A stretch of 11,611 nucleotides of DNA, taken from the NCBI GenBank assembly GCA_023301665.1, contig JALZUL010000216.1, forward strand, positions 1-11,611, given 5' to 3'. This document shows, piece by piece, positions 1 to 6,253 of the stretch. The position numbers were made by a program, and so were the translations under genes. The notes below the pieces were generated by a model. The model had not been told where the DNA came from. It did no database searches and saw only the letters and a list, made by a program, of their open reading frames with translations. The DNA comes from Ascidiaceihabitans sp. GTDB taxonomy: Bacteria; Pseudomonadota; Alphaproteobacteria; Rhodobacterales; Rhodobacteraceae. Positions within the stretch are counted from its first letter, which is position 1, and every line of letters starts with the position of its first letter.

Positions 1-483
1 GATGACTTCGTCGTAGTCTTCATATGTTTGCGGTTCGCGCAAAAGGGATGCGAATGGCGCAAAGCCTGTGCCTGTTGAGAAGAACCAGATGCGTTTGCCC
101 GGCAGCAGCGCGTCATGCACCAAAGTGCCCACTGGCTTGGGACGCATGATGATTTCGTCGCCCACTTTGATGTGTTGTAGGCGTGACGTCAAAGGACCAT
201 CTTGAACCTTGATTGAATAAAATTCCATCTCTTCGTCCCAAGCAGGTGAGGCGATAGAGTAGGCGCGCAGCAATGGTTTTTGTTTGCCTGTTTCAGGGTG
301 TGGTTCCCCCATCAAGCCAATCATTACAAATTCGCCAGAGCGAAAGCGCAAGGACGCAGGGCGTGTCACGCGGAAAGAGAACAGGTGATCCGTCCAGTGT
401 TTCACTTCGGTCACGGTTTGTGCGTCCGGCAGCGTCGGGGCTTTTGCAGCAGTTGTTGTATTCACGGGTGTTTGCTCGGTCAT
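1..483 (-). CDS. fpr: ferredoxin--NADP+ reductase, 3' end cut by window edge
   Basis: FAD-dependent oxidoreductase that moves electrons between NADPH and ferredoxin or flavodoxin in the cytoplasm; here it is the likely electron source for the neighbouring sulfite reductase, which has no CysJ flavoprotein partner in view. The visible 161 residues cover the FAD-binding barrel, with RAYSIAS at 73-79 (the RxYS flavin motif) and KVQDGPLTS at 92-100. The start of the NADP-binding domain follows, with STGTGFAPF at 136-144. The last 90-100 residues expected for a protein of about 260-280 aa lie outside the window. The ATG at 483-481 is chosen because the N-terminus (TEQTPVNTT then KAPTLPDAQTVTEVKHW) matches what I recall of relatives. 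No Shine-Dalgarno sequence stands directly before it. It is the last visible gene of the cys operon, 74 bases after the DUF934 gene. Confidence 0.9.
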   Translation of the reverse strand, partial: MTEQTPVNTTTAAKAPTLPDAQTVTEVKHWTDHLFSFRVTRPASLRFRSGEFVMIGLMGEPHPETGKQKPLLRAYSIASPAWDEEMEFYSIKVQDGPLTSRLQHIKVGDEIIMRPKPVGTLVHDALLPGKRIWFFSTGTGFAPFASLLREPQTYEDYDEVI

Positions 484-495
484 AACTAAAAATCA

Positions 496-512
496 CAAGG
501 TCTCGTGCCTTG
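496..512 (-). terminator. small hairpin in the fpr leader, attenuator-like
   Basis: Read on the minus strand, CAAGG and CCTTG form a perfect 5-bp stem with a 7-base loop, followed within two bases by a run of five T. It sits in the 74-base spacer between the DUF934 gene and fpr, about a dozen bases before the fpr ATG. The stem is short, so it may only dampen transcription or do nothing. Confidence 0.25.
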
Positions 513-557
513 CGCCTTTTGCTTTAGGGAGTGAGGAAAGGATTGGAAAGGGGGCAA

Positions 558-962
558 TCAGCCGCGCATGCGGGCCTGATAATCGTTGTCTTTCCAATCG
601 GCACGGAATTGCCATTGCTCTTGGGGTTGGCGGGCCGCTAAATCTTTGCTGATTTCGACCTCATCAAAACCAGTGCGGCGTGCCATTGCGTATTGATCCG
701 CGATCACATGGCCACGGGCGCGCAAGCGGCCTTTGTAGCCAGCCAAGCGCAACATACGTGCGATCGTGAAGCCGCGACCGTCCGCAAAGCTTGGGAAATC
801 GATACGGACCATCTCGAGTGATGGTGTGATTTCGATATCTTTGGGTTCGACATCTGATGGAACATCCAGTGCCACCACGTCATTGGCGGCTTCGCCAAAC
901 GCGGTATAGCCTTTGTACCAATTGTCTTGGGTAAATCCTGTATCGGTTACAAGAACAGTCAT
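558..962 (-). CDS. DUF934 family protein, sulfite-reduction associated
   Basis: A 134-residue cytoplasmic protein of the DUF934 family, whose genes almost always accompany assimilatory sulfate/sulfite reduction genes. The biochemical role is not known to me. The family core is visible: FPSFADGRGFTIARMLR at about 56-72, then GYKGRLRARGHVIADQ at about 74-89, followed by ARRTGFDEVEI. There is no signal peptide, membrane segment or cysteine, so it is unlikely to carry a metal cluster. The ATG at 962-960 has a good ribosome site, AGGAG at 974-970, seven bases upstream. It lies downstream of cysI with an 83-base spacer. In the related operons I remember, cysH fills that position, so in this strain the gene follows sulfite reductase directly. 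Confidence 0.88.
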   Translation of the reverse strand: MTVLVTDTGFTQDNWYKGYTAFGEAANDVVALDVPSDVEPKDIEITPSLEMVRIDFPSFADGRGFTIARMLRLAGYKGRLRARGHVIADQYAMARRTGFDEVEISKDLAARQPQEQWQFRADWKDNDYQARMRG

Positions 963-983
963 TGCATTTCTCCTGAGCGCTTC

Positions 984-1002
984 ATTTTGTCAGTTACAAA
1001 AT
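984..1002. promoter_or_regulatory. palindrome ATTTTGT-N5-ACAAAAT between cysI and the DUF934 gene
   Basis: Perfect 7-bp inverted arms separated by five bases, in the spacer upstream of the DUF934 start. On the minus strand it lies just after TTTACA (1014-1009), a plausible -35 element. CAAAAT, part of the downstream arm, could serve as a poor -10 at 19-base spacing. That layout would suit a repressor or activator operator on an internal promoter serving DUF934-fpr. A transcript hairpin is an alternative, but there is no T-run after it. The regulator is unknown. Confidence 0.35.
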
Positions 1003-1045
1003 TGACGCTGTAAACTTCTTAATCGGTGTCGTGCTCAAGTCGGCG

Positions 1046-2710
1046 CTATGCTGCGTCTGCCTGAGCTTCGGGGTAAAGCGCTGCTTTGAAGGGGGCGAGG
1101 CCAACGCGGCGGTAGGTCTCGATGAACTCTTCAGATTTGTCGTTGCGCTGTTCTAGGTAGGCGTCGACGATGCGCTCAATGGCTGGCACGATCTCTTCGG
1201 ATGAGAAACCACGGCCTGCGCGATCCCCAACTTTGGCTGTTTCGGTGTGATCGCCACCAAGGGTCACTTGGTAGTTCTCGACGCCTGCACGGTCTAGGCC
1301 AAGGATGCCGATGTGGCCCACGTGGTGGTGACCACAGGCGTTGATGCAACCTGAGATTTTGATCTTTAGGTTCCCAATTTCGTGCTCAAGCTTAAGATCG
1401 TCAAAGCGTGTCGCGATTTCTTGTGCGATTGGGATCGAACGGGCTGTTGCCAACGCGCAGTAATCCATGCCCGGGCAGGCGATGATATCGCTGATCAGGC
1501 CAATGTTTGCGGTCGCCAAGTCTTGCGTCTTAAGCGCTGCGTGGATCGCTGGCAGGTCCGAGTTGTGAACATGTGGTAGGATCACGTTTTGCTCGTGGCT
1601 GATGCGCAGTTCGTCGTGGCCGTATTGCTCAGCCAGCTCTGCCATAAGGCGCATTTGGTCTGACGTTGCATCACCGGGCGTGTCGCCATGTTTCTTGATG
1701 GAGATCGACACAATAGAATAGCCATCCGCTTTATGTGCGGTCAGGTTGGTGTCGGCCCATGCGCGGAACACTGGATCGCTGTGGTAAGCATCTTTGAAAG
1801 TGGCTTCTGATTTCTTGACAAATTCAGGGGCTGCAAATTGTGCTTCATATTCCGCAAGGCGCTGTTGATCGACGCCAGAGAAGGTGCCTTTCAGAATTGC
1901 AAAGCGCTCTTCGACCAAGGCGCGGATTTCATCAATGCCGTGCTCGTGCACAGTGATTTTGATGCGCGCTTTATACTTGTTGTCGCGGCGGCCAATTTGG
2001 TTCCAGACAGAGACGATGCTTTCCAGATAGGGCAACAGGTCTTCTTGTGGCAAGAAATCGGTAATAACTTTACCAATCATCGGCGTACGGCCAAGGCCAC
2101 CGCCAACGATCACTTCAAATCCGGCCAAACCGTCTTTTTCAACCATACGCAAACCGATGTCGTGGGCACGGGTTACGGCGCGATCATTCGGTGAGCCTGT
2201 CACCGCAACCTTGAACTTGCGTGGCATGAATTGGAATTCAGGGTGATCTGTGGACCACTGGCGGATCAATTCAGCGACAGGGCGTGGATCTGCGATCTCA
2301 TCAGCGGCAGCACCAGCAAAGTGGTCGGCGGTCACGTTGCGGATCGTGTTGCCCGACGTTTGGATCGCGTGCATCTCAACATCTGCCAAAGCATCCAAGA
2401 TATCAGGGATATCTTTCAGTTCAGGCCAGTTGTACTGGATGTTTTGGCGTGTGGTGAAGTGGCCGTAGCCTTTGTCCCACTTGTCAGCGATGAATGCGAG
2501 CTGGCGCATTTGACCGCCGTTCAATGTGCCGTACGGGATCGCAACACGCAGCATGTAGGCGTGCAATTGCAAGTACAGACCGTTCATCAGGCGCAATGGC
2601 TTGAATTCGTCCTCGGTTAAAGAGCCGTCGATACGGCGCTCAACTTGGGACCGAAACTGTGCGTTGCGGGACTGGATAAAGGCTTTGTCGAACTCGTTGT
2701 AGCTGTACAT
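1046..2710 (-). CDS. cysI: nitrite/sulfite reductase hemoprotein (sulfite reductase beta-component type)
   Basis: Assimilatory sulfite reductase: six-electron reduction of sulfite to sulfide for cysteine synthesis, using siroheme bridged to a 4Fe-4S cluster. The 554-residue protein has the two-fold sulfite/nitrite reductase fold. The first repeat carries GYGHFTTRQNIQYNWPELKD at 81-100 and TSGNTIRNVTAD at 118-129. The cluster ligands are C412 and C418 (C-x5-C in CPGMDYC) and C455 and C459 (C-x3-C in GCINACGHHH). The ATG at 2710 is preferred over an upstream in-frame codon at 2860 because that extension would run through the DUF2849 gene. The N-terminus MYSYNEFDKAF is typical, and AGAGG sits just upstream. 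It starts one base after the DUF2849 stop. With no CysJ nearby, ferredoxin is the likely donor. Assimilatory nitrite reduction is the alternative, but the operon context favours sulfite. Confidence 0.93.
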   Translation of the reverse strand: MYSYNEFDKAFIQSRNAQFRSQVERRIDGSLTEDEFKPLRLMNGLYLQLHAYMLRVAIPYGTLNGGQMRQLAFIADKWDKGYGHFTTRQNIQYNWPELKDIPDILDALADVEMHAIQTSGNTIRNVTADHFAGAAADEIADPRPVAELIRQWSTDHPEFQFMPRKFKVAVTGSPNDRAVTRAHDIGLRMVEKDGLAGFEVIVGGGLGRTPMIGKVITDFLPQEDLLPYLESIVSVWNQIGRRDNKYKARIKITVHEHGIDEIRALVEERFAILKGTFSGVDQQRLAEYEAQFAAPEFVKKSEATFKDAYHSDPVFRAWADTNLTAHKADGYSIVSISIKKHGDTPGDATSDQMRLMAELAEQYGHDELRISHEQNVILPHVHNSDLPAIHAALKTQDLATANIGLISDIIACPGMDYCALATARSIPIAQEIATRFDDLKLEHEIGNLKIKISGCINACGHHHVGHIGILGLDRAGVENYQVTLGGDHTETAKVGDRAGRGFSSEEIVPAIERIVDAYLEQRNDKSEEFIETYRRVGLAPFKAALYPEAQADAA

Positions 2711-2711
2711 C

Positions 2712-3008
2712 TTATGCGACCTCTTGTTTGCCGTGGATATAGTTAGATGGGCCTTTGGCCCGGAATGCTTCGCGGAAATGCGTGGTTTGTGGGGTGTCGC
2801 CGTCGATAGAGACATCCATGAGATACACACCAACCACGTCGTTGATTTGCTTTGAGCCATCAGCCAAGCGCAGATCAGCCTGGGCTTCGTCTGTCAGAAC
2901 CTCGGCGTCCGCGAGATCGCGGGACCAGCCTGCTGTGGTTTGATAGATCACGTCGCCTTTGAGAAGGTGGTTGGCGGTGACAACTTTGGGTGTGAAAGCT
3001 TTAGGCAT
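2712..3008 (-). CDS. DUF2849 domain-containing protein
   Basis: A small soluble protein of 98 residues matching the DUF2849 family, which is found in alphaproteobacteria between siroheme synthase and sulfite reductase genes. The function is unknown to me. Visible features are FTPKVVTANHLLKGDVIYQT near the N-terminus and W28, then a highly acidic middle with LADAEVLTDEAQADLRLADG, and GPSNYIHGKQEVA at the end. It has no cysteine and no membrane segment. Its ATG shares one base with the cysG stop codon (TAATG), and its own stop is one base before the cysI ATG, so translation of all three is probably coupled. That suggests a role as an accessory in siroheme delivery or sulfite reductase maturation, which is inference only. 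Confidence 0.88.
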   Translation of the reverse strand: MPKAFTPKVVTANHLLKGDVIYQTTAGWSRDLADAEVLTDEAQADLRLADGSKQINDVVGVYLMDVSIDGDTPQTTHFREAFRAKGPSNYIHGKQEVA

Positions 3009-4402
3009 TATGCAAATTCCCGTGAGATGACGGTTGAAGCGATTTCTGCGGCAGCACGGGGTGCAAGACCGTAGAAGGTAAGGGCGGGGCCGGTCATTTT
3101 TGCCTCTGCCAGATCGACAGGCAAATGAGCCAGAGTTGTTGAAAGGACGCGCTGATCAGGGCGTGAAGCGTTTTCGATCACTGTGACCGGCGTCTTACGA
3201 TCAGCGCCGTGCATGATCAAGCGGCCCTGTACAAAGCGGGCAGATTTTTTGCCCATGTAAATAGCGGCGACCTCGTTTGGGCGTGCAAGAGCGGCCCAAT
3301 CATGATCGGCAAAGCCTTTCATGTCGTGGCCAGTCAAGAATCGCACCGATGCATTGCGCTCGCGTTTTGTCAGGCTTTGACCGATTGAGGCCACCGCAGC
3401 AGAAGCCGCGGTGATACCGGGCACAATGTGCCAACCGATCCCAGCCGCGGTCACAGCGTCTAGTTCTTCGTCGAGACGTCCAAAGACAGTGCTATCACCG
3501 GACTTAAGGCGCACAACTTGGGCACCTGATTTGCCGTGCTCTACCAAAAGCGCATTGATAGTCTCTTGTGGCGTCGATGGGCCAAAGCCTTCTTTGCCGA
3601 CGTCCAGCATCACAGCTTCGCGGCGGGCAAGTTCCAAGATCTCGGGGCTGATCAAGCGGTCATAAATCACCACGTCTGCCTCGTCCAATGCCTTGCGTGC
3701 TTTGAGCGTCAGCAGTTCTGGATCACCCGGGCCTGCACCAACAAAGGCAACATGGCCCTCACGGGCTTCATTCTTAAGGTGAGTGTTTAGCAAATCATCG
3801 AGCGCAGGGCGCACAGCGTCTTCACCCTCAGCAATCGCTTTGGGGCCAGCGTTGAAATAAAAGTCGCGCCAAAAATCGCGACGGGCACGGCCAAACGGCA
3901 ATGTGTAAGACATCTTGCGAAAGCCTTTGCCGATGCGGGCGAGAGTGCCCAGCGTGCTTGGCAGCTTTTCTTCAAGATCGGCTTTGATCGCACGCGCAAG
4001 AACGGGGGCAGCACCCTCTGTCCCAATCGCGATGGTGACGGGATCGCGATCAACAATAGCCGGCGTGATAAACTGGCTGTCTTCGAGGTTATCGACGACA
4101 TTGACCAAAGCCCCATCCGCATGTGCAATCGCTGCAGTACGCTTGTCTTCAACGGCGTCTTCATCGGCGGCATAAAACACAACGGCGCACATCGTATCGC
4201 CGGGCTCCATTGCGCGCTCAATCAAGGTCAGTTTACCTGCCGTCGCCCAGTTCTTGATTTCTGGCGCAGGGGCAAGAGAAAACACCGTGAGGTTGGCGGT
4301 GGTCTTGAGCAACAGGCGCAGTTTTGCCAAAGCCGCGTCGCCGCCGCCTGACAACACAATCCGACGGCCAGCTGTGGCCAGAAAGATAGGGAAGTGATCC
4401 AT
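3008..4402 (-). CDS. cysG: siroheme synthase (uroporphyrinogen-III methyltransferase / precorrin-2 dehydrogenase / ferrochelatase)
   Basis: Two-module enzyme converting uroporphyrinogen III to siroheme, the cofactor of the adjacent CysI. The N-terminal NAD-dependent dehydrogenase/ferrochelatase module (about 1-205) has GRRIVLSGGGDAALAKL at 12-28. Its NVVD at 101-104 puts an aspartate at position 104, the same number as the catalytic D104 of the enterobacterial enzyme. The C-terminal SAM methyltransferase module (about 215-450) has VGAGPGDPELLTLKA at 221-235, RLKSGD at 298-303, PGITAASAA at 328-336 and TGHDMKGF at 357-364. Position 128, a phosphoserine in the enterobacterial protein, is threonine here. 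The 464-residue length is normal. The ATG at 4402 is chosen over a GTG at 4417 because the protein then begins MDHFPIF and AAAGG lies at the right distance. It is first in the operon and diverges from the AsnC-type gene. Confidence 0.93.
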   Translation of the reverse strand: MDHFPIFLATAGRRIVLSGGGDAALAKLRLLLKTTANLTVFSLAPAPEIKNWATAGKLTLIERAMEPGDTMCAVVFYAADEDAVEDKRTAAIAHADGALVNVVDNLEDSQFITPAIVDRDPVTIAIGTEGAAPVLARAIKADLEEKLPSTLGTLARIGKGFRKMSYTLPFGRARRDFWRDFYFNAGPKAIAEGEDAVRPALDDLLNTHLKNEAREGHVAFVGAGPGDPELLTLKARKALDEADVVIYDRLISPEILELARREAVMLDVGKEGFGPSTPQETINALLVEHGKSGAQVVRLKSGDSTVFGRLDEELDAVTAAGIGWHIVPGITAASAAVASIGQSLTKRERNASVRFLTGHDMKGFADHDWAALARPNEVAAIYMGKKSARFVQGRLIMHGADRKTPVTVIENASRPDQRVLSTTLAHLPVDLAEAKMTGPALTFYGLAPRAAAEIASTVISREFA

Positions 4403-4544
4403 GCTGATGCCTTTCACTCGAAATTCTTGCCCTCAATATAGGAAATCTTCCCCCTATTGCGCTATAGCTTGACTTAGATAAGGATGATTGTTCTATAAAG
4501 GTGGGCGAGCAGAACATCTGTACGCTTTTTAAGGAAAGAAGCGA
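4403..4544. promoter_or_regulatory. divergent cysG / AsnC-regulator promoter region
   Basis: The 142-base spacer must hold the promoters of both the cys operon and the AsnC-type gene. It contains a perfect 8-bp palindrome GCTATAGC at 4461-4468 and, just left of it, ATAGG (4438-4442) facing CCTAT (4453-4457). Both are reasonable operator candidates for the adjacent dimeric Lrp-type regulator. I could not find a convincing -35/-10 pair for cysG on the minus strand; TATATT at 4439-4434 is a possible -10 with no matching -35. That would fit activator dependence. Confidence 0.5.
4469..4499 (+). promoter_or_regulatory. putative sigma-70 promoter of the AsnC-type gene
   Basis: TTGACT at 4469-4474 is a good -35. 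TATAAA at 4494-4499 is a fair -10, with a long 19-base spacing. The -35 abuts the GCTATAGC palindrome, so a protein bound there could control the gene that encodes it. Confidence 0.4.
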
Positions 4545-5006
4545 ATGAACGTCCGTATTGATGATGTAGACCGGAAAATTATGGCTCAGATGCAACGTGA
4601 TGCCAGCCAATCTTTGGATGAAATTGCCAAAGCGGTGGGCAGTTCCAAGACGCCAGTGTGGAATCGCATCCGTAAGCTAAAGGACGCCGGAGTGATCGGC
4701 CAGCAGACGGTTTTTCTGGATGCTGAGGCGCTCGGATTTGAGGCGTGTTTCTTTGTCTTAATCCGTACATCAGAACATGAGGCGGACTGGCAAGCGAACT
4801 TCTTAAAAGCGCTGCGGGACCGGCCTGAAGTACAAGAAGCACACCGCCTTGCAGGCGACATCGATTATATCTTGAAGGTCCGTGTGAGAAACGCACGCGC
4901 TTATGATGTTTTTTATCAAGCGTTGATCTCTGAGGTGCGCGTGCACAACGTCACAGCCTTGCTGTCCATGGAAGAAATAAAATCGACAACAATGCTGCCG
5001 CTCTAA
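4545..5006 (+). CDS. Lrp/AsnC family transcriptional regulator
   Basis: DNA-binding regulator of the feast/famine (Lrp/AsnC) family, 153 residues, a normal length. The N-terminal winged helix-turn-helix covers about 5-50: IDDVDRKIMAQMQRDASQS, then LDEIAKAVGSSKTPVWNRIR with recognition helix at about 33-44, then KLKDAGVI. The C-terminal RAM ligand-binding and oligomerisation domain spans about 64-145, with the family signature around HRLAGDIDYILKVRV (100-114). The ATG at 4545 has AAGGAAAG at 4531-4538 as ribosome site. It is divergent from cysG, and in this family such position usually means control of the neighbouring operon. A role sensing cysteine or another sulfur amino acid is inferred from context, not visible in the protein. 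Its stop is five bases from the P450 stop on the other strand. Confidence 0.92.
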   Translation: MNVRIDDVDRKIMAQMQRDASQSLDEIAKAVGSSKTPVWNRIRKLKDAGVIGQQTVFLDAEALGFEACFFVLIRTSEHEADWQANFLKALRDRPEVQEAHRLAGDIDYILKVRVRNARAYDVFYQALISEVRVHNVTALLSMEEIKSTTMLPL

Positions 5007-5011
5007 AGCGA

Positions 5012-6193
5012 TTAAGGTGCAATAATTAGCTGCTCCAGCTTATGAAAATGGTAGCTGTCGGCATATCGCGGCGTCTGTGCAAGTTTAAGATTTGGGCAGG
5101 CGTCGAACAGCATTTTCAACCCGATTTGCAGCTCAAGACGCGCCAACGGTGCGCCAACGCAAAAGTGCAATCCTCCGCCAAAGGCCACGTGGGACTTGCT
5201 ATTTTTGCTTGGGGAAAATTGGTCTGGTTGATCCCAAATGTGTTCACACCGCCCAGCGGATCCAAGAACCAGCGCGATCTCTTGCCCCTTTTTCAACGGT
5301 ATACCACAGACCTCGATGTCTTCGTATGCGTAGCGCGTGAAAATATGCAAAGGCGGGTCAAATCGCAGCAATTCTTCGGTCGTTTCGGCGATGTTCTCAA
5401 CACTCAAAAGTTCGGGTGAGCTTTGGTGTTCGAGCAATGTCTTGACCGCATTTCCCATGCTGTGAACGGTGGCTTCGTGGCCTGCGTTTAATAGTAAAAC
5501 ACAGGTGCCGATCAGCTCATCAGTGCTGAGTTTGGTGCCATCTTCTTCGGCGGCAATCAGGTTGGTAATCAGGTCATCACCGGGGGCATTGCGACGGGTT
5601 TCGATATAGCTGCGCAGGAACGCGGAAAACTCTGTTGCGGCGGTGTTTGCTGCATCCTCAATCGCGCGGCTGCGATTGGCTTGATACATTGCGACCATAG
5701 CGTTGGACCAGCGCAACAGATCGTCTCCGTGTTCTTCTGGCACCCCCAAAAGACGGGCAATCACGCGCACGGGCAGTTGCGTGCAGTAGGCGGGGATAAG
5801 ATCAAATTCCCCCTTGGGAAAACGGTTGATCAAATCCTCGCAAATCTCGACGATGTCACCTTGTAGGTTCGCGATCCGGCGCGAGGTAAAGGCGCGTAAA
5901 ACCAGCCCTCGCAGGCGACGATGGGTGTCGCCTTCCTTTTCCAGCATCGAATGTTGTTCAATTAAATCAAATTGTTGTAGGTGTTCGGGGACAGGTTTGC
6001 GCAAATCTTTGGGAACTTCGCGACCCAACCGTTTGTCGCGCAATAAGCTGTGCACCGTTGCATGATCAAAAGCGGCCAACATGCCGTAGTCGTCCCAGAA
6101 CGCGACGGGCGTTTCATGGCGCGCTTTTGTATAGAACGCATAGGGATCTTGGATGAATTGTGGATCAGTCGGGGATTGAAAGAGTGTTTTCAT
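5012..6193 (-). CDS. cytochrome P450
   Basis: Soluble bacterial cytochrome P450 of 393 residues, a normal length for class I enzymes that take electrons from a ferredoxin or flavodoxin. The heme-binding loop is FGGGLHFCVG at 338-347 with axial C345. The K-helix ExxR is E274-L-L-R277. The I-helix motif is AGHEAT at 237-242. In this motif the acid is E240, but the position of the usual proton-relay threonine (T252 in P450cam) is A241, as in P450eryF. Substrate and CYP family are not recognisable to me. No ferredoxin or dedicated reductase gene adjoins it; fpr of the cys operon is the only reductase in view. The ATG at 6193 is preferred over a TTG at 6229, since MKTLFQSPTDPQFIQDPYAF starts like relatives, although no clear Shine-Dalgarno precedes either. 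It is transcribed away from dctB and towards the AsnC-type gene. Confidence 0.93.
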   Translation of the reverse strand: MKTLFQSPTDPQFIQDPYAFYTKARHETPVAFWDDYGMLAAFDHATVHSLLRDKRLGREVPKDLRKPVPEHLQQFDLIEQHSMLEKEGDTHRRLRGLVLRAFTSRRIANLQGDIVEICEDLINRFPKGEFDLIPAYCTQLPVRVIARLLGVPEEHGDDLLRWSNAMVAMYQANRSRAIEDAANTAATEFSAFLRSYIETRRNAPGDDLITNLIAAEEDGTKLSTDELIGTCVLLLNAGHEATVHSMGNAVKTLLEHQSSPELLSVENIAETTEELLRFDPPLHIFTRYAYEDIEVCGIPLKKGQEIALVLGSAGRCEHIWDQPDQFSPSKNSKSHVAFGGGLHFCVGAPLARLELQIGLKMLFDACPNLKLAQTPRYADSYHFHKLEQLIIAP

Positions 6194-6253
6194 AAGCGCA
6201 CAAAAACGCGGTGTCGCTGGTATTTGCAAGAGCTGCTTTGTAAAGAAGTGGGC
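6194..6253. promoter_or_regulatory. short divergent spacer between P450 and dctB
   Basis: Sixty bases separate two divergent start codons, too little for two independent full promoters without reaching into the coding regions. I see no convincing -35/-10 pair in either direction. Only a weak purine stretch (AAAGAAG) precedes the dctB ATG. The dctB promoter may lie inside the P450 5' end. Confidence 0.3.

Noticed and set aside
2231..2620. 129-residue plus-strand frame opposite cysI
   Set aside because: It is antisense to a conserved cofactor-binding gene and shows no ribosome site or domain.
2711..2860. Upstream in-frame extension of cysI
   Set aside because: It runs through the DUF2849 gene, and the protein from 2710 already begins like other sulfite reductases.
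4233..4610. 125-residue minus-strand frame crossing the cysG-asnC spacer
   Set aside because: It is out of frame with cysG and antisense to the regulator start, with no motif; the spacer is better read as a promoter region.
5028..5040. AGCTG / CAGCT inverted repeat near the P450 3' end as a terminator
   Set aside because: The stem is only 5 bp, lies inside the coding sequence and has no proper T-run.
6050..6253. Upstream in-frame extension of dctB to 6050
   Set aside because: It would overlap the P450 5' end, and the extra 68 residues show no domain and precede the natural start just before TM1.
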